The position numbers and the translations under genes were made by a program. From Oscillospiraceae bacterium (GTDB lineage Bacteria; Bacillota; Clostridia; Oscillospirales; Oscillospiraceae), in the NCBI GenBank assembly GCA_017469795.1, contig JAFUFT010000037.1:1-64000 (forward strand): a stretch of 64,000 nt of DNA, in the 5' to 3' direction. Position 1 is the first letter of the stretch; every line of letters begins with the position of its first letter. This document shows positions 33,411-42,048 of the stretch, piece by piece. Below the pieces are notes generated by a model. That model made no database searches, was not told the origin of the DNA, and worked only from the letters and a program-made list of their open reading frames with translations.

Positions 33411-34346
33411 TTATCTCCAGCGGGGCTTGCGATAGAAGGTGCTCTTTACCGGCTTGTCCGGGTCGTTGCGGCCGGGTGCGTAGGAGTTGCCGTCATCCAG
33501 CGTCTTGTAGGGCAGCGGCCAGGAAATGCTGCTCTGGACACACTGGGTGATGCCCATCTTTTTGTCGATGGTGGCGTGCAGCGGACCGGGGTCCGTGCAG
33601 TGGGGATAGCGGCCGTCGTTCCGGGGATCGTCCTCGGTCTTTCCTCCCCCTTCGCCGCCTGCCGCCATCTTTGGAGGACCGCCGGCACCGGGTCCGCCCG
33701 GCGCGGCCTTGAGAGGTCCTCCTTTTCCGGGGCCTCCGGTTCCTTCCCCTCCGGGGGCTCCTGCGCCGGGCGGGCCTCCTCCGGTCCTGCCGGAGAAGGA
33801 ATCGTGGGCCCAGTTGCCTGTATCGTATGTGAAGTTGATGTCCGGGCAGACATGCTCATGGAAATACCACCATTTGCCGTCCTTGTAGACAAAATCGGAC
33901 CCGTACCGCTCCCAGCACATGGCGCCGTCCCGCTTGCAGGAGGGCATGTTGCAGGCGCAGAGGGTGCCCGGCGTCAGGAAGAAGGACCGGGCGGACATGC
34001 CGTCCTCGGCCACCTCGATGACCCCGGAGGCCAGAGAGTGGAGCCCGCCCAGGCAGGCCGCCAGGAAGTCCTTGCCGATGATGTGGGGGTTCTTCTTGAC
34101 CATGGTGTTGTAGAGGCTGAGCATGTCCCGGTCGTACTTCTCCACGCTGCCGTAGAACATCTCGTCCCAGCCGACCATGCGGCCGAAGGAATGGGCCCAG
34201 GTCACATCGTCCGAGTAGACCCACAGCTGGTCCCACTCCTCAAAGGAGTGCGACTTTGCATGGAGATAGGCGTGGCGGGTCTTGATGTTCTCGATCTCCT
34301 GTGCGCCAAGCGCACGATGGATGCGGTCATGCAGAGACTGACTCAT
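33411..34346 (-). CDS. SnoaL/NTF2-like protein with Gly/Pro-rich insert
   Basis: A 311-residue cytoplasmic protein (no signal peptide). Residues ~10-185 are an NTF2/SnoaL-like cone fold (IENIKTRHAYLHAKSHSFEEWDQLW, then strand-rich sequence with DGKWWYFHEH). Residues 186-236 are almost only Gly, Pro, Ala and Lys (repeats of GGPG). The C-terminal ~70 residues have no recognised domain. The start at 34346 overlaps the previous stop (TCATGA) and has GGAGGTGACGTTCTC upstream. Third of three tandem paralogs. Some family members are isomerases or hydrolases of polyketide or aromatic compounds; the reaction here is unknown. Confidence 0.75.
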   Translation of the reverse strand: MSQSLHDRIHRALGAQEIENIKTRHAYLHAKSHSFEEWDQLWVYSDDVTWAHSFGRMVGWDEMFYGSVEKYDRDMLSLYNTMVKKNPHIIGKDFLAACLGGLHSLASGVIEVAEDGMSARSFFLTPGTLCACNMPSCKRDGAMCWERYGSDFVYKDGKWWYFHEHVCPDINFTYDTGNWAHDSFSGRTGGGPPGAGAPGGEGTGGPGKGGPLKAAPGGPGAGGPPKMAAGGEGGGKTEDDPRNDGRYPHCTDPGPLHATIDKKMGITQCVQSSISWPLPYKTLDDGNSYAPGRNDPDKPVKSTFYRKPRWR

Positions 34347-35041
34347 GAGAACGTCACCTCCTTCACGTAGTCGGGATGTCCTTCGGGGCCGTAGCTCTCC
34401 TCGGGACGGAAGGTGTAGTAGGGATCGGGCATGGGAGGATAGTTGTCCGCCCATCCGTAGTCCGGGTCATAGGTCTTAAGGGGCACGTCCGGCTCCGGAA
34501 ATTCCCTGGCCACGGGATTCGAGGCGTCGGGACGCGGAATCGGAACCTCCGCATAGGGTTCTCCCACGGTGAAGACGTGGTCCGCTCCCTGGAACAGGTG
34601 CCAGATCTTCCAGCCGCCATCCTCCTTGATGAAGTCGCAGGCCAAAGGTCCGCAGACCACGATGGTCTCGGCGGTGCCGTCAGGCCTGGAGGCGGAGCAT
34701 TCATATACGTCATAGAACAGGCCCCGGGCGGTTTTTCCGTCGTAGGCCAGGTGCACGTGACCTGTATTGACCGTGTGAACGGCACCCCAGCCGGTCTCCG
34801 GCACGTTCCGGCCGGCATACTTTTTCTCGAGAGACTCCATTCCAACGAGATAGCCCCAGTTCTCCCCGTAGGAGGCGGTCTTCCGTTTCTCCGGGTCCTG
34901 AACCCACAGGTCCCGAAGCTCGCCGGCATAGTCGCCGCCGTCCAGATAATAGGCCCGCCGGGCAAGGAGATCCTTCACGGTTTCCACGTCCATGAGCCGA
35001 ACAGCGTTTTCCTCGTCGGTGTAATGTACGTTATACCGCAT
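34343..35041 (-). CDS. SnoaL/NTF2-like protein, second paralog
   Basis: A 232-residue protein of the NTF2-like superfamily: an N-terminal helical part (VETVKDLLARRAYYLDGGDYAGEL), then beta strands with GDGKTAR-like AYDGKTARGLFYDVYE and KEDGGWKIWHLFQGADH. The proline-rich tail (PDYGWADNYPPMPDPYYTF) is shared with the first paralog. ATG follows AGGAGGCCTGAAT. Two nucleotides separate it from the first paralog, so they form one operon. Function unknown. Confidence 0.75.
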   Translation of the reverse strand: MRYNVHYTDEENAVRLMDVETVKDLLARRAYYLDGGDYAGELRDLWVQDPEKRKTASYGENWGYLVGMESLEKKYAGRNVPETGWGAVHTVNTGHVHLAYDGKTARGLFYDVYECSASRPDGTAETIVVCGPLACDFIKEDGGWKIWHLFQGADHVFTVGEPYAEVPIPRPDASNPVAREFPEPDVPLKTYDPDYGWADNYPPMPDPYYTFRPEESYGPEGHPDYVKEVTFS

Positions 35042-35043
35042 AT

Positions 35044-35778
35044 TCAGGCCTCCTTTCTGCCGTAACTGCAGGCCGGGTCGAAGGTCTCGTAGGGTTTCGG
35101 GACCTCCGGTGCGGGGGTCCTCGGCCGATTCGGGCTGTAGGACTCCCGCAGCGTCACCTTCACGTTGGGCTCCGGCATCCGGAATTCCGCCATGTCCTCG
35201 AAACCCGGGACAGGCGGATAGGGCTTGTCCGCCTCATAGTACTCAAGCCCCGCCTGGACGTGCACGTCGTTGAGGATCAGGAGGTGCCAGATCTTCCACC
35301 CTGTCTCCTCCCGGACAAAATCCGCGGCCACCCAGCCCCACTCATAGAAGGTCACCGGGCCGCCGGTGGTCAGGTCGGAGTAGCTGTTCCGGCAGGTCCA
35401 GATGCCCCGGGCGGTCTTTCCATCCCCGGCGATCTCCACCACCGGCGTGTCCAGAGGCTTATAGTTGAGCAGTCCGCATCCGTAGGCCTCCTCTGGGGTC
35501 TTGTCCTTGAATTCCTCCGGATATTTGGACATGATCAGCTTCGTGGTCAGCAGATTTTTCTGATGGATCGCCTCATAATAGCCCTCCACCGCCTCGCGGC
35601 CCTCATAGTAGCCGGTGTTGATGCCGAGACTGATATCCGCCCGGCCGGAGAACATCTCCGCCACGATGTTCTTCTCCTTTTTGAGCAGGTAGTGGCCGGA
35701 GAAAATGCCCATCAGGTTCTGTACCGCCCGGCGGTCCTCCCAGATCGTGACGAGCTTTTCTGCGTCGATATGATTCAT
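35044..35778 (-). CDS. SnoaL/NTF2-like protein, first paralog
   Basis: A 244-residue NTF2-like protein that heads the three-gene operon. The core shows VTIWEDRRAVQNLMGIFSGHYLLKK-type helices and the strands VEIAGDGKTARGIW, GWVAADFVREETGWKIWHLL. The C-terminal tail is proline-rich. No signal peptide. The ATG is preceded by GAGGGGGATTTCA. Three divergent copies in a row suggest a hetero-oligomer or three related substrates. Confidence 0.75.
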   Translation of the reverse strand: MNHIDAEKLVTIWEDRRAVQNLMGIFSGHYLLKKEKNIVAEMFSGRADISLGINTGYYEGREAVEGYYEAIHQKNLLTTKLIMSKYPEEFKDKTPEEAYGCGLLNYKPLDTPVVEIAGDGKTARGIWTCRNSYSDLTTGGPVTFYEWGWVAADFVREETGWKIWHLLILNDVHVQAGLEYYEADKPYPPVPGFEDMAEFRMPEPNVKVTLRESYSPNRPRTPAPEVPKPYETFDPACSYGRKEA

Positions 35779-35840
35779 TGAAATCCCCCTCGCAAGTATA
35801 GTAAAACAGACAGCTTCACAAAAGAGATCCTGTTTTTCCC

Positions 35841-35849
35841 ATTATAGCA
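35841..35849 (-). promoter_or_regulatory. Extended -10 promoter of the SnoaL-like operon
   Basis: The minus strand reads TGCTATAAT, an extended -10 with a poor -35 (near ATGGAT). The start codon lies about 60 nt downstream. It lacks the GAATTG element found in the 42-64 kb promoters. Confidence 0.55.
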
Positions 35850-35918
35850 TTTGGCGTCCGGGAATCCATCTCCATACCTGTAATTGATAAACGGCAGCAA
35901 GTTTTGAGAACTATAACA

Positions 35919-35951
35919 GGAAACAGCCCAGACGCCGTCTGAGCTGTTTCC
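35919..35951 (-). terminator. Hairpin after the DUF308-like gene
   Basis: A 15-bp stem GGAAACAGCCCAGAC with GTCTGAGCTGTTTCC (one G-U pair) and a 3-nt loop, 25 nt past the stop. No long U run follows on the minus strand. Confidence 0.6.
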
Positions 35952-35976
35952 GGAAATAATACAGATTGGGGGCTTC

Positions 35977-36507
35977 CTACGGGATGTAGACGATCGCCGT
36001 CCTTCGGAAGGCCTGGGCGATACACAGGAAGGCCGAGGTGATCAGTCCCGCGGAATAGACATAGGTCAGAACCGTCGGATCCCGGAAGCAGAAGCCGCAG
36101 GCAACCGCCAGAAGAATGTTGAACGCTCCGGTGACAAAGCTCAGCCGCCAGCGGCTCTCCATCCGTTTCGCCTCCATGGCGCGCAGCACATCCACGACGC
36201 CGGAGAACAGATTGGCGATCAGCAGGTACAGCAGGATATACACCGGCGGGATCTCCTTCAGGGTATAGGCGAACAAGCCGAGGTCGAGTCCGATGATCCC
36301 GCGAAACAGGATCAGCTTTCCTCCCACCATATTCCGCGCCATGGTGAAATAATACCAGAGCGAGCGGATACCGTCGAGGATCAGCACGATGCTGAGGATC
36401 AGGCCGATGATCAGGTACCCCTTGTCCGGAATCAGGAGCAGAAATGCCGCTCCCAAAAGCATCAGCAGTCCCTTCAGGACATTTCGGATTCTCTGTAAAC
36501 TGGTCAT
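35977..36507 (-). CDS. HdeD/DUF308-like membrane protein
   Basis: A 176-residue membrane protein with about six short transmembrane segments, resembling the DUF308/HdeD family (KGLLMLLGAAFLLLIPDKGYL, then FRGIIGLDLGLF). Family function is uncertain; E. coli HdeD is linked to acid stress. The start overlaps the end of the DUF6765 gene (ATGA), so the two are translationally coupled. Confidence 0.65.
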   Translation of the reverse strand: MTSLQRIRNVLKGLLMLLGAAFLLLIPDKGYLIIGLILSIVLILDGIRSLWYYFTMARNMVGGKLILFRGIIGLDLGLFAYTLKEIPPVYILLYLLIANLFSGVVDVLRAMEAKRMESRWRLSFVTGAFNILLAVACGFCFRDPTVLTYVYSAGLITSAFLCIAQAFRRTAIVYIP

Positions 36508-37658
36508 TTTCTGCTATCCCTCACCTGATCCACCAGCTTTCGGAAGTCCTTGATCCCCCGAAAGCCCTTTTCCCAAAAGTCCACCGAGTATCCGGCCAGC
36601 AGACTGCCGGATTTAAAGATTTTGTTTGTCACCATGCTCTTCTGTGCTAGAGTGGCCAAAAAGAATTTTCCGAGGAAGGTGGCGTCCTTATCCTTGTCGG
36701 CCGCCTCCAGATATTCCTGCTGATACGTTTCAATGGAAAAGTCCTTGATCACCTGTCCGGAGAGCTTTTCCCCCAGAGCCTTCCAGTCCGCGCAGGCATT
36801 GAGCTGACGCCGGTTCAGGATCTCCCGGATCTCGTCCTCCAGACCCTGGATCGCCGCCCAGTCGTAACGCTCCCGCACAAAGGCTTCCCGCTCGCCCCGG
36901 AGATACTTCATGGCCTCGATCATCTGACAGAAGGCGTGCAGGTAGTCCGAGGGATTATCCTTGATGATCTCACGGTAGCCGGCCCAGGCTGGCAGGTATT
37001 TGTAGCGGAGGAAGCTGTAGTCCGGCAGATGTCCGGCCCGGCCATGGCCGAGGTTCATGATGGAGTTCTCACCCATCTGATAGATGCTGTTCGTATAGAT
37101 CCCGTTTTCCAGATCGTCCGGCCCGGTGGGGCTGTGGCGAAACCGGACCGCCCGCTCCGTCCCGTCCGGCATCAGCTCATAGAAATGGGAGTCGGTATTA
37201 TTGATTACCAGCGACGGCGTTCCCGCGAAATTGCTGTGCGCCCAGGTATCAGCCAGAACGTGCATCGCAAGACCCACCGACTGAAGGCTGCCTCCTTTGG
37301 CCAGCCGGACGGTGTCCTCCACCAGGCTGCCGTTGGGATGGCAGATCAGGCGGTACTTACTCCGGTAGCGGCGGGATACGCCCTTCTTTTCCGCGTTCAG
37401 GTCGTAGGGCAGAAAATGGAACGAGGCCCAGATGCGCGTGATATTCTGGAGACCGGGCAGATCTGTCCGTGCGTCCGCCATCTCCATGGACAGCTGGGTC
37501 GTTGCTGCAGATCGCGGCGCCCGGAGCTTCGCCAGAAGAGACGCCGAGCACAGATCCACAAACTGTGCGCTGTAGCTGATGCACAGGCTCTCCTCATGGC
37601 TGTAGCCTGCAAGGAAAGCAGCGCAGTAGGTTGCGTAATAGTGGAAATCCTCCTGCAT
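36504..37658 (-). CDS. DUF6765 family protein, zinc-hydrolase-like
   Basis: A 384-residue protein whose beginning, QEDFHYYATYCAAFLAGYSH, matches the DUF6765 family as I recall it. The segment HVLADTWAHSNFAG gives an H-x3-D-x3-H pattern like the metal site of zinc-dependent phospholipase C/S1-P1 nuclease folds, so a hydrolase is possible. No signal peptide or membrane helix is seen. ATG 37658 has GAGGAGGCTTGAC upstream. It lies between two small membrane protein genes and probably works with them. Confidence 0.6.
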   Translation of the reverse strand: MQEDFHYYATYCAAFLAGYSHEESLCISYSAQFVDLCSASLLAKLRAPRSAATTQLSMEMADARTDLPGLQNITRIWASFHFLPYDLNAEKKGVSRRYRSKYRLICHPNGSLVEDTVRLAKGGSLQSVGLAMHVLADTWAHSNFAGTPSLVINNTDSHFYELMPDGTERAVRFRHSPTGPDDLENGIYTNSIYQMGENSIMNLGHGRAGHLPDYSFLRYKYLPAWAGYREIIKDNPSDYLHAFCQMIEAMKYLRGEREAFVRERYDWAAIQGLEDEIREILNRRQLNACADWKALGEKLSGQVIKDFSIETYQQEYLEAADKDKDATFLGKFFLATLAQKSMVTNKIFKSGSLLAGYSVDFWEKGFRGIKDFRKLVDQVRDSRK

Positions 37659-37659
37659 G

Positions 37660-38163
37660 TCAAGCCTCCTCTTCTCCGAGTGTTTTTCTGAGCCGCTTGA
37701 CCTGGATCGCCGATACCGCCATCTCGAAGAGCAGGACGCACGAGGTCGCGTCCACGATACTCGACACCAGGGAAACCCCAATGGAAATTTCAAGGGAGTC
37801 CGAAAACCAGAGGCCAACCATTCCGGCAGCGAACAGCGCAAAGCTGACCAGCGCCATCAGAAACGTCAGTACGATATAGGCTTTGCGCGGGCTTCCCCCT
37901 CGTCCCTCGGCCATAGCGGACAGGCCCACATGGAGCCGCAGGCCAAGATCCGCAGCCAGAAAGATCCCCATCATGATCCAGAAGACCCACCGATCCAGAT
38001 TTCCCCTAAGGGAAGAGGCCACAAGGCCGTCATTGTCGAGGGCCGTATACAGGACGATCTTGATAACGCTCCATACCCCGAACACGATCACGCCGAGTCC
38101 AATCACGGACAGGGTATTCTGGTTTTTCCGCAGACGGATATGTAGTTCGTCATTGTTCAGCAT
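37660..38163 (-). CDS. Four-helix membrane protein of unknown function
   Basis: A 167-residue protein with about four transmembrane helices (IGLGVIVFGVWSVIKIVLY, RWVFWIMMGIFLAADLGL, LTFLMALVSFALFAAGMVGL and ISIGVSLVSSIVDATSCVLL). The N-terminus is amphipathic and the C-terminus is charged. No family recognised. ATG 38163 is preceded by GGAAGGAGAACACAAAT. First gene of a three-gene operon with the DUF6765 and DUF308-like genes. The 224-nt gap upstream contains no further gene or clear promoter. Confidence 0.6.
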   Translation of the reverse strand: MLNNDELHIRLRKNQNTLSVIGLGVIVFGVWSVIKIVLYTALDNDGLVASSLRGNLDRWVFWIMMGIFLAADLGLRLHVGLSAMAEGRGGSPRKAYIVLTFLMALVSFALFAAGMVGLWFSDSLEISIGVSLVSSIVDATSCVLLFEMAVSAIQVKRLRKTLGEEEA

Positions 38164-38387
38164 ATTTGTGTTCTCCTTCCGAGGGATTCTCTTTGTACGC
38201 TGCAAGGGGCAATGCCACAGACTTTCAACAGAATCATACTGCATTTCACGGCACGCTGTCCAGAATATTTCCGTCATTATCGGCTGTTTCCTCAAGAAAA
38301 CATCCCCGCTGGCAGGAAACAAAGCTGTTCCGCCGGCGGGGTGCCGAAACGATTATTTGATTATGCGTTCAGAAATACCGCTGTTGC

Positions 38388-39212
38388 TCATCCATTGGTA
38401 TCCCGTACCAGCTGACGGACCTCTTCCTCTGCGTCCGGTACGCTGCTGTCCCGGAGGGAAAGGCCCTCGATGACCTGCGCGTCAGGCTCCAGCGTCTGGA
38501 TCGTGGAGATCCCGCCGGAGAAGCCGCTGCCGCCGTGGGTCACGCTGACGCAGATGGTTTTCCCGGCAAAATCGTACTCGTCAAAGAAGGAATACAGCGC
38601 CATGGGCAGGTCTCCCCACCAGTTGGGATAGACCAGATAGACCGTTTCGATCCCGTCAAGGCCCTCCATCTGCGCGGAAAGCGCCGGACGGGCATCCTCA
38701 TTCTGCTCCTCCTTGGCTACGTCTGTGGTCTCGTCGTAGTCTGCGGGATATTTTTCGGACGTTGTGATCTCCCAGGTTTCACACCCGGCTTCATCCGCCA
38801 TCCACTCCGCCAAAAGCTGGGCGTTTCCTTTCAGCTCGCCGTTGCTGTCTACAAGGCTGGCGGAGCTGACCGCGTCCACGTCCTCCGGGAAGTCCGTGTT
38901 GCCCATCCGGCTGAAATACACCACGATCACCGGGGTCTGCGCCGTCTCTTCCACGGTCTCCGCCTGTTCCGTCTCCGCTTCTTGCTCTAATTCCGCTTCC
39001 GGTTCCGCTTCTGCGGCGGGTTCCGCGGGTTCGGCGGCAGGTTCCTCCGCAGTTGTCTCCTCTTCCGTCACCGCGGCAGTTTCGACGCTGGCAGGTGCCT
39101 CAGCGCCGAAGGACTCCGGCACAGAGGCGGCAGCGGACGCTTCCGGCGCCGTCTCGATCCCGCAGGCGGAAAGCAGCAGTAATACCGCTAGCAAAATGGC
39201 AATTCTCTTCAT
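38388..39212 (-). CDS. Lipid-anchored flavodoxin
   Basis: A 274-residue lipoprotein: signal peptide with lipobox LLLSACG, an acidic Glu/Ala linker (about residues 20-90), then a flavodoxin domain (~residues 93-274). The FMN phosphate loop is YFSRMGNT and the aromatic-rich flavin loop is VYPNWWGDLPMALYSF. The glycine-rich GGSGFSGGI segment supports FMN binding. Anchoring puts the flavodoxin on the outer face of the membrane. It is the last gene of the operon with DUF4405, two Fe-S aldo-keto reductases and a cytoplasmic flavodoxin, 15 nt after the latter. Confidence 0.85.
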   Translation of the reverse strand: MKRIAILLAVLLLLSACGIETAPEASAAASVPESFGAEAPASVETAAVTEEETTAEEPAAEPAEPAAEAEPEAELEQEAETEQAETVEETAQTPVIVVYFSRMGNTDFPEDVDAVSSASLVDSNGELKGNAQLLAEWMADEAGCETWEITTSEKYPADYDETTDVAKEEQNEDARPALSAQMEGLDGIETVYLVYPNWWGDLPMALYSFFDEYDFAGKTICVSVTHGGSGFSGGISTIQTLEPDAQVIEGLSLRDSSVPDAEEEVRQLVRDTNG

Positions 39213-39227
39213 GTTTACCTTCTCCTT

Positions 39228-39725
39228 TCAAATCAGATCCCTGACCTGCTGGATCCATCGGTCAATGACTTTCCGGGGCGTTTCCAGATTCGGGCCCCCC
39301 TGGGAATCAAACTTGAACTCCATCTCCGCCGCAAAGGACGCCCCCTTGCAGGCCTGCTTCATGTGCTTTATCACCTGTCCCGGCCATCCGCCGTTGGTCA
39401 TAAAGGGCACCACTACCTTCCCCTTCCAGTTGTTCTCCGAGAGGAAGGTCTTGACTGCCGGGGCCATGGTGTACCACCAGGTGGGGGTTCCGATGGCGAT
39501 CACATCGTAATCCGACGGATCCTTCTCCAGCGGCCGGATCGGCGGCATATAGCCCGCCTCGGTCTCCCGGAGTCCCTGATCCACCACCTGCTGATGGCTT
39601 CCGGTGTAGGGTTCAACCGTCTCGATCCGGGCAATGTCCGCCCCGGTGGCAGACTGCAGCTCCTTGGCGATCCGCTCCGTATTTCCGTTGGACCAGGAAT
39701 AGTAGACGATCAGCATTTTTGGCAT
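39228..39725 (-). CDS. Cytoplasmic flavodoxin
   Basis: A 165-residue flavodoxin without signal peptide. FMN loop YYSWSNGNTER, flavin-stacking loop GTPTWWYTMAPAVKTFLSE and TNGGWPGQ. Carries single electrons between redox proteins. ATG 39725 has GTAGGAGGAATCGAT upstream; 11 nt after the second aldo-keto reductase. Probably the electron partner of the neighbouring iron-sulfur aldo-keto reductases. Confidence 0.88.
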   Translation of the reverse strand: MPKMLIVYYSWSNGNTERIAKELQSATGADIARIETVEPYTGSHQQVVDQGLRETEAGYMPPIRPLEKDPSDYDVIAIGTPTWWYTMAPAVKTFLSENNWKGKVVVPFMTNGGWPGQVIKHMKQACKGASFAAEMEFKFDSQGGPNLETPRKVIDRWIQQVRDLI

Positions 39726-39736
39726 ATCGATTCCTC

Positions 39737-40879
39737 CTACGCGAACAGCTCCGCTGTTTTGCTCATTCGGCTGGCCACCTTCACCCCAAAGGGACACCGG
39801 CTCTCGCAGCCCAGACAACTCACGCACTCGTCGGCATGGTGTTCGAGATTGTTGTAGTGTTCCCGCACCGAAGCAGGGACTTCCTTCTGCATGGTTGCCA
39901 GATCGTATAGCTTGTTTACCATGGCGATATCGATATCCATGGGGCAGGGCTTGCAGTGGCCGCAGTAGGTACACTCGCCGCCATAGGTATGCTTCGGTGC
40001 ATTTGCCAGCACGGAGGCGTAGTCTTTATCCGCATCCGAGGCGGTCTCATAGGCTGCCGCCGCGTCCACATGCTCCGGCGTGTCATAGCCGCACATGACC
40101 GCCGCTACCGCAGGCCGGGTGAGGCAATAGTGGATGCACTGCACCGGAGTCAGCGCAACGCCGAAGGGAGAGCGCTTTTCGTCGAACAGCCGGCCGCCTG
40201 CGTAGGGCTTCATACAGGTGATGCCCACATCATTTTGCTCGCAGAGCTTGTACATCTCAACCCGGACCGGGTCAATCCCCGCCATGGACTCGTCGTCATA
40301 GTCTCCGAAGTAGTTGTCGATATTGTCTGTGGGCGGCATCAGGTCAAAGGCCGGGTTCACGGAGAACAGCATCATCTCAATAAAGCCCGTCTCCACCACC
40401 TTCTTCGCAATCACCGGATTGTGGGTGGAGATGCCGATATGCCGGATCTTTCCCCGGGCCTTCAGTTCCATCACATAGTCTAGATAGGGGCCGTTCATGG
40501 CCTTGTCCCAATCGGATTCCTGATCGATATAGTGGATCATGCCCAGATCGATATAGTCAGTTTGGAGCCGAGAAAGCAGGTCCTCGAAGGCGATCCTGCA
40601 CTGCGCCACGTCCCGGGTCCGGGTATACTGCCCATTCTGCCAGGTAGAGCCGATATGGCCCTGGATGTACCAGCGCTCCCGCTTCCCGGCAATGGCCTTT
40701 CCGATGTTGGACCGGACGTTTGGCTCCGACATCCAGCAATCCAGAACATTGATGCCTTTTTCCTCTGCCCGGTCGATGATGGCCCGACATTCCTCATAGC
40801 TGTGCCGCTCCAGCCACTCCGCGCCCAGGCCGATCTCACTGACCATCAGGCCCGTCTTTCCAAGCCTTCTGTAATTCAT
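39737..40879 (-). CDS. Aldo/keto reductase with C-terminal ferredoxin domain (second)
   Basis: A 380-residue fusion. Residues ~1-280 are an aldo-keto reductase barrel (MNYRRLGKTGLMVSEIGLG, YIDLGMIHYID, ITCMKPYAGG). Residues ~310-380 hold two cysteine clusters (CTYCGHCKPCP and CVSCLGCESRCP) for 4Fe-4S centres. Such proteins of anaerobes probably couple ferredoxin/flavodoxin electrons to carbonyl chemistry rather than NADPH. ATG preceded by GGAGGGAAAC. Lies between AKR1 and the flavodoxin gene in a five-gene operon. Confidence 0.88.
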   Translation of the reverse strand: MNYRRLGKTGLMVSEIGLGAEWLERHSYEECRAIIDRAEEKGINVLDCWMSEPNVRSNIGKAIAGKRERWYIQGHIGSTWQNGQYTRTRDVAQCRIAFEDLLSRLQTDYIDLGMIHYIDQESDWDKAMNGPYLDYVMELKARGKIRHIGISTHNPVIAKKVVETGFIEMMLFSVNPAFDLMPPTDNIDNYFGDYDDESMAGIDPVRVEMYKLCEQNDVGITCMKPYAGGRLFDEKRSPFGVALTPVQCIHYCLTRPAVAAVMCGYDTPEHVDAAAAYETASDADKDYASVLANAPKHTYGGECTYCGHCKPCPMDIDIAMVNKLYDLATMQKEVPASVREHYNNLEHHADECVSCLGCESRCPFGVKVASRMSKTAELFA

Positions 40880-40888
40880 GTTTCCCTC

Positions 40889-42046
40889 CTATTTCCGTGT
40901 GGGGAATCCCGTCCCCTGATCGAACACGCCGGCCACGTCCTGCAGATATTTCCGGATCGTCAGATGCTGGGGACAGGCCTGCTCGCACTTGCCGCATTTT
41001 ATGCAGTCCGACGCCCGGCCGTGGCCTGCCAGGACCGTGTTGTTGTAGTAGACGTTCTGGCTCGAGAAGCTGCCGGTCTTGCGCTTCATGCTGTTGTAGA
41101 GGGCGAAATACTGTGGGATGGCGATCTTCTTCGGACAGCCGTGGGTGCAGTATTCACAGGCCGTGCAGGGAATGGCTGTATTGGCCTGAATGATCTTCCG
41201 CACCTCATCGATGACCGTATTCTCTTCCTCACTCAGAGGCCGGAACTCCCCCAGCACGGCGCAGTTGTCCTCCACCTGGTCCATGGCGTTCATGCCGGAG
41301 AGCACCCGGAAGACGCCCTCCTGAGAGGCGGCAAACCGCAACGCCCAGCTGGCGGGAGACCCTTCCGGCGCGAATACCTTCATCAGCCTTTCGGCCTCAG
41401 CCGGGATATTAACCAGTGTGCCGCCCTTGCAGGGTTCCATGACCGTCACAGGTTTCCCATGCTTCCGGGCTACCTCGAGACATCGCCGGGACTGGACGTT
41501 CGGCTGCTCCCAGTCGATGTAGTTGATCTGCAGCTGCACAAAGTCCAGCCGGTCGCCGTATCTGGTCAGGATCTCGTCCAGCAGCTCCGGCGTATCATGG
41601 AAGGACATGCCTGCCATGCGGATCTTTCCCTCCCGCTGCATCCGTTTGACGAAGTCAAAGGCGCCGTAGGTTTCACACTTGGCGTAGACATTGTGGCCCA
41701 TATTGTGGAGCAAGTAAAAGTCGAAATAATCTACGCCGCAGTTTTCAAGCTGTTCCCGGAAGATCTTCTCCATGTCCCCGGCGTCTTTGAAGTCCCGCAG
41801 GGGCAGCTTGGTGGCAAGCTGGAAACTGTCTCTGGGGTACCGCTCCACCAGCGCCTTCCGGACCGCCTCCTCGCAGTGGTAGCCGTGGTAGGTATAGGCG
41901 GTGTCGAAATAGGTCATGCCAAGCTCCAGGAACCGGTCGAACAGCTTCTCAATGGTATCGAAGTCAAAGGATACGGCGTCCTGCGGATCAAGGACCGGCA
42001 GCCGCATGCATCCGAACCCCAGCTTCTTTTCTTTCATCAGATCCAT
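40889..42046 (-). CDS. Aldo/keto reductase with C-terminal ferredoxin domain (first)
   Basis: A 385-residue protein with the same two-part layout as its neighbour: barrel to ~residue 290 (KKLGFGCMRLPVLDP, YFDTAYTYHGYHCEEAVRKAL, DYFDFYLLHNMGHN), then cysteine clusters CTACEYCTHGCP and CIKCGKCEQACP. The two barrels differ enough to have different substrates. The catalytic Asp and Tyr (D-TAYTYHG) are recognisable. GGGAGGAACTGAAG precedes the ATG; 2 nt after the DUF4405 gene. Confidence 0.88.
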   Translation of the reverse strand: MDLMKEKKLGFGCMRLPVLDPQDAVSFDFDTIEKLFDRFLELGMTYFDTAYTYHGYHCEEAVRKALVERYPRDSFQLATKLPLRDFKDAGDMEKIFREQLENCGVDYFDFYLLHNMGHNVYAKCETYGAFDFVKRMQREGKIRMAGMSFHDTPELLDEILTRYGDRLDFVQLQINYIDWEQPNVQSRRCLEVARKHGKPVTVMEPCKGGTLVNIPAEAERLMKVFAPEGSPASWALRFAASQEGVFRVLSGMNAMDQVEDNCAVLGEFRPLSEEENTVIDEVRKIIQANTAIPCTACEYCTHGCPKKIAIPQYFALYNSMKRKTGSFSSQNVYYNNTVLAGHGRASDCIKCGKCEQACPQHLTIRKYLQDVAGVFDQGTGFPTRK

Positions 42047-42048
42047 CT

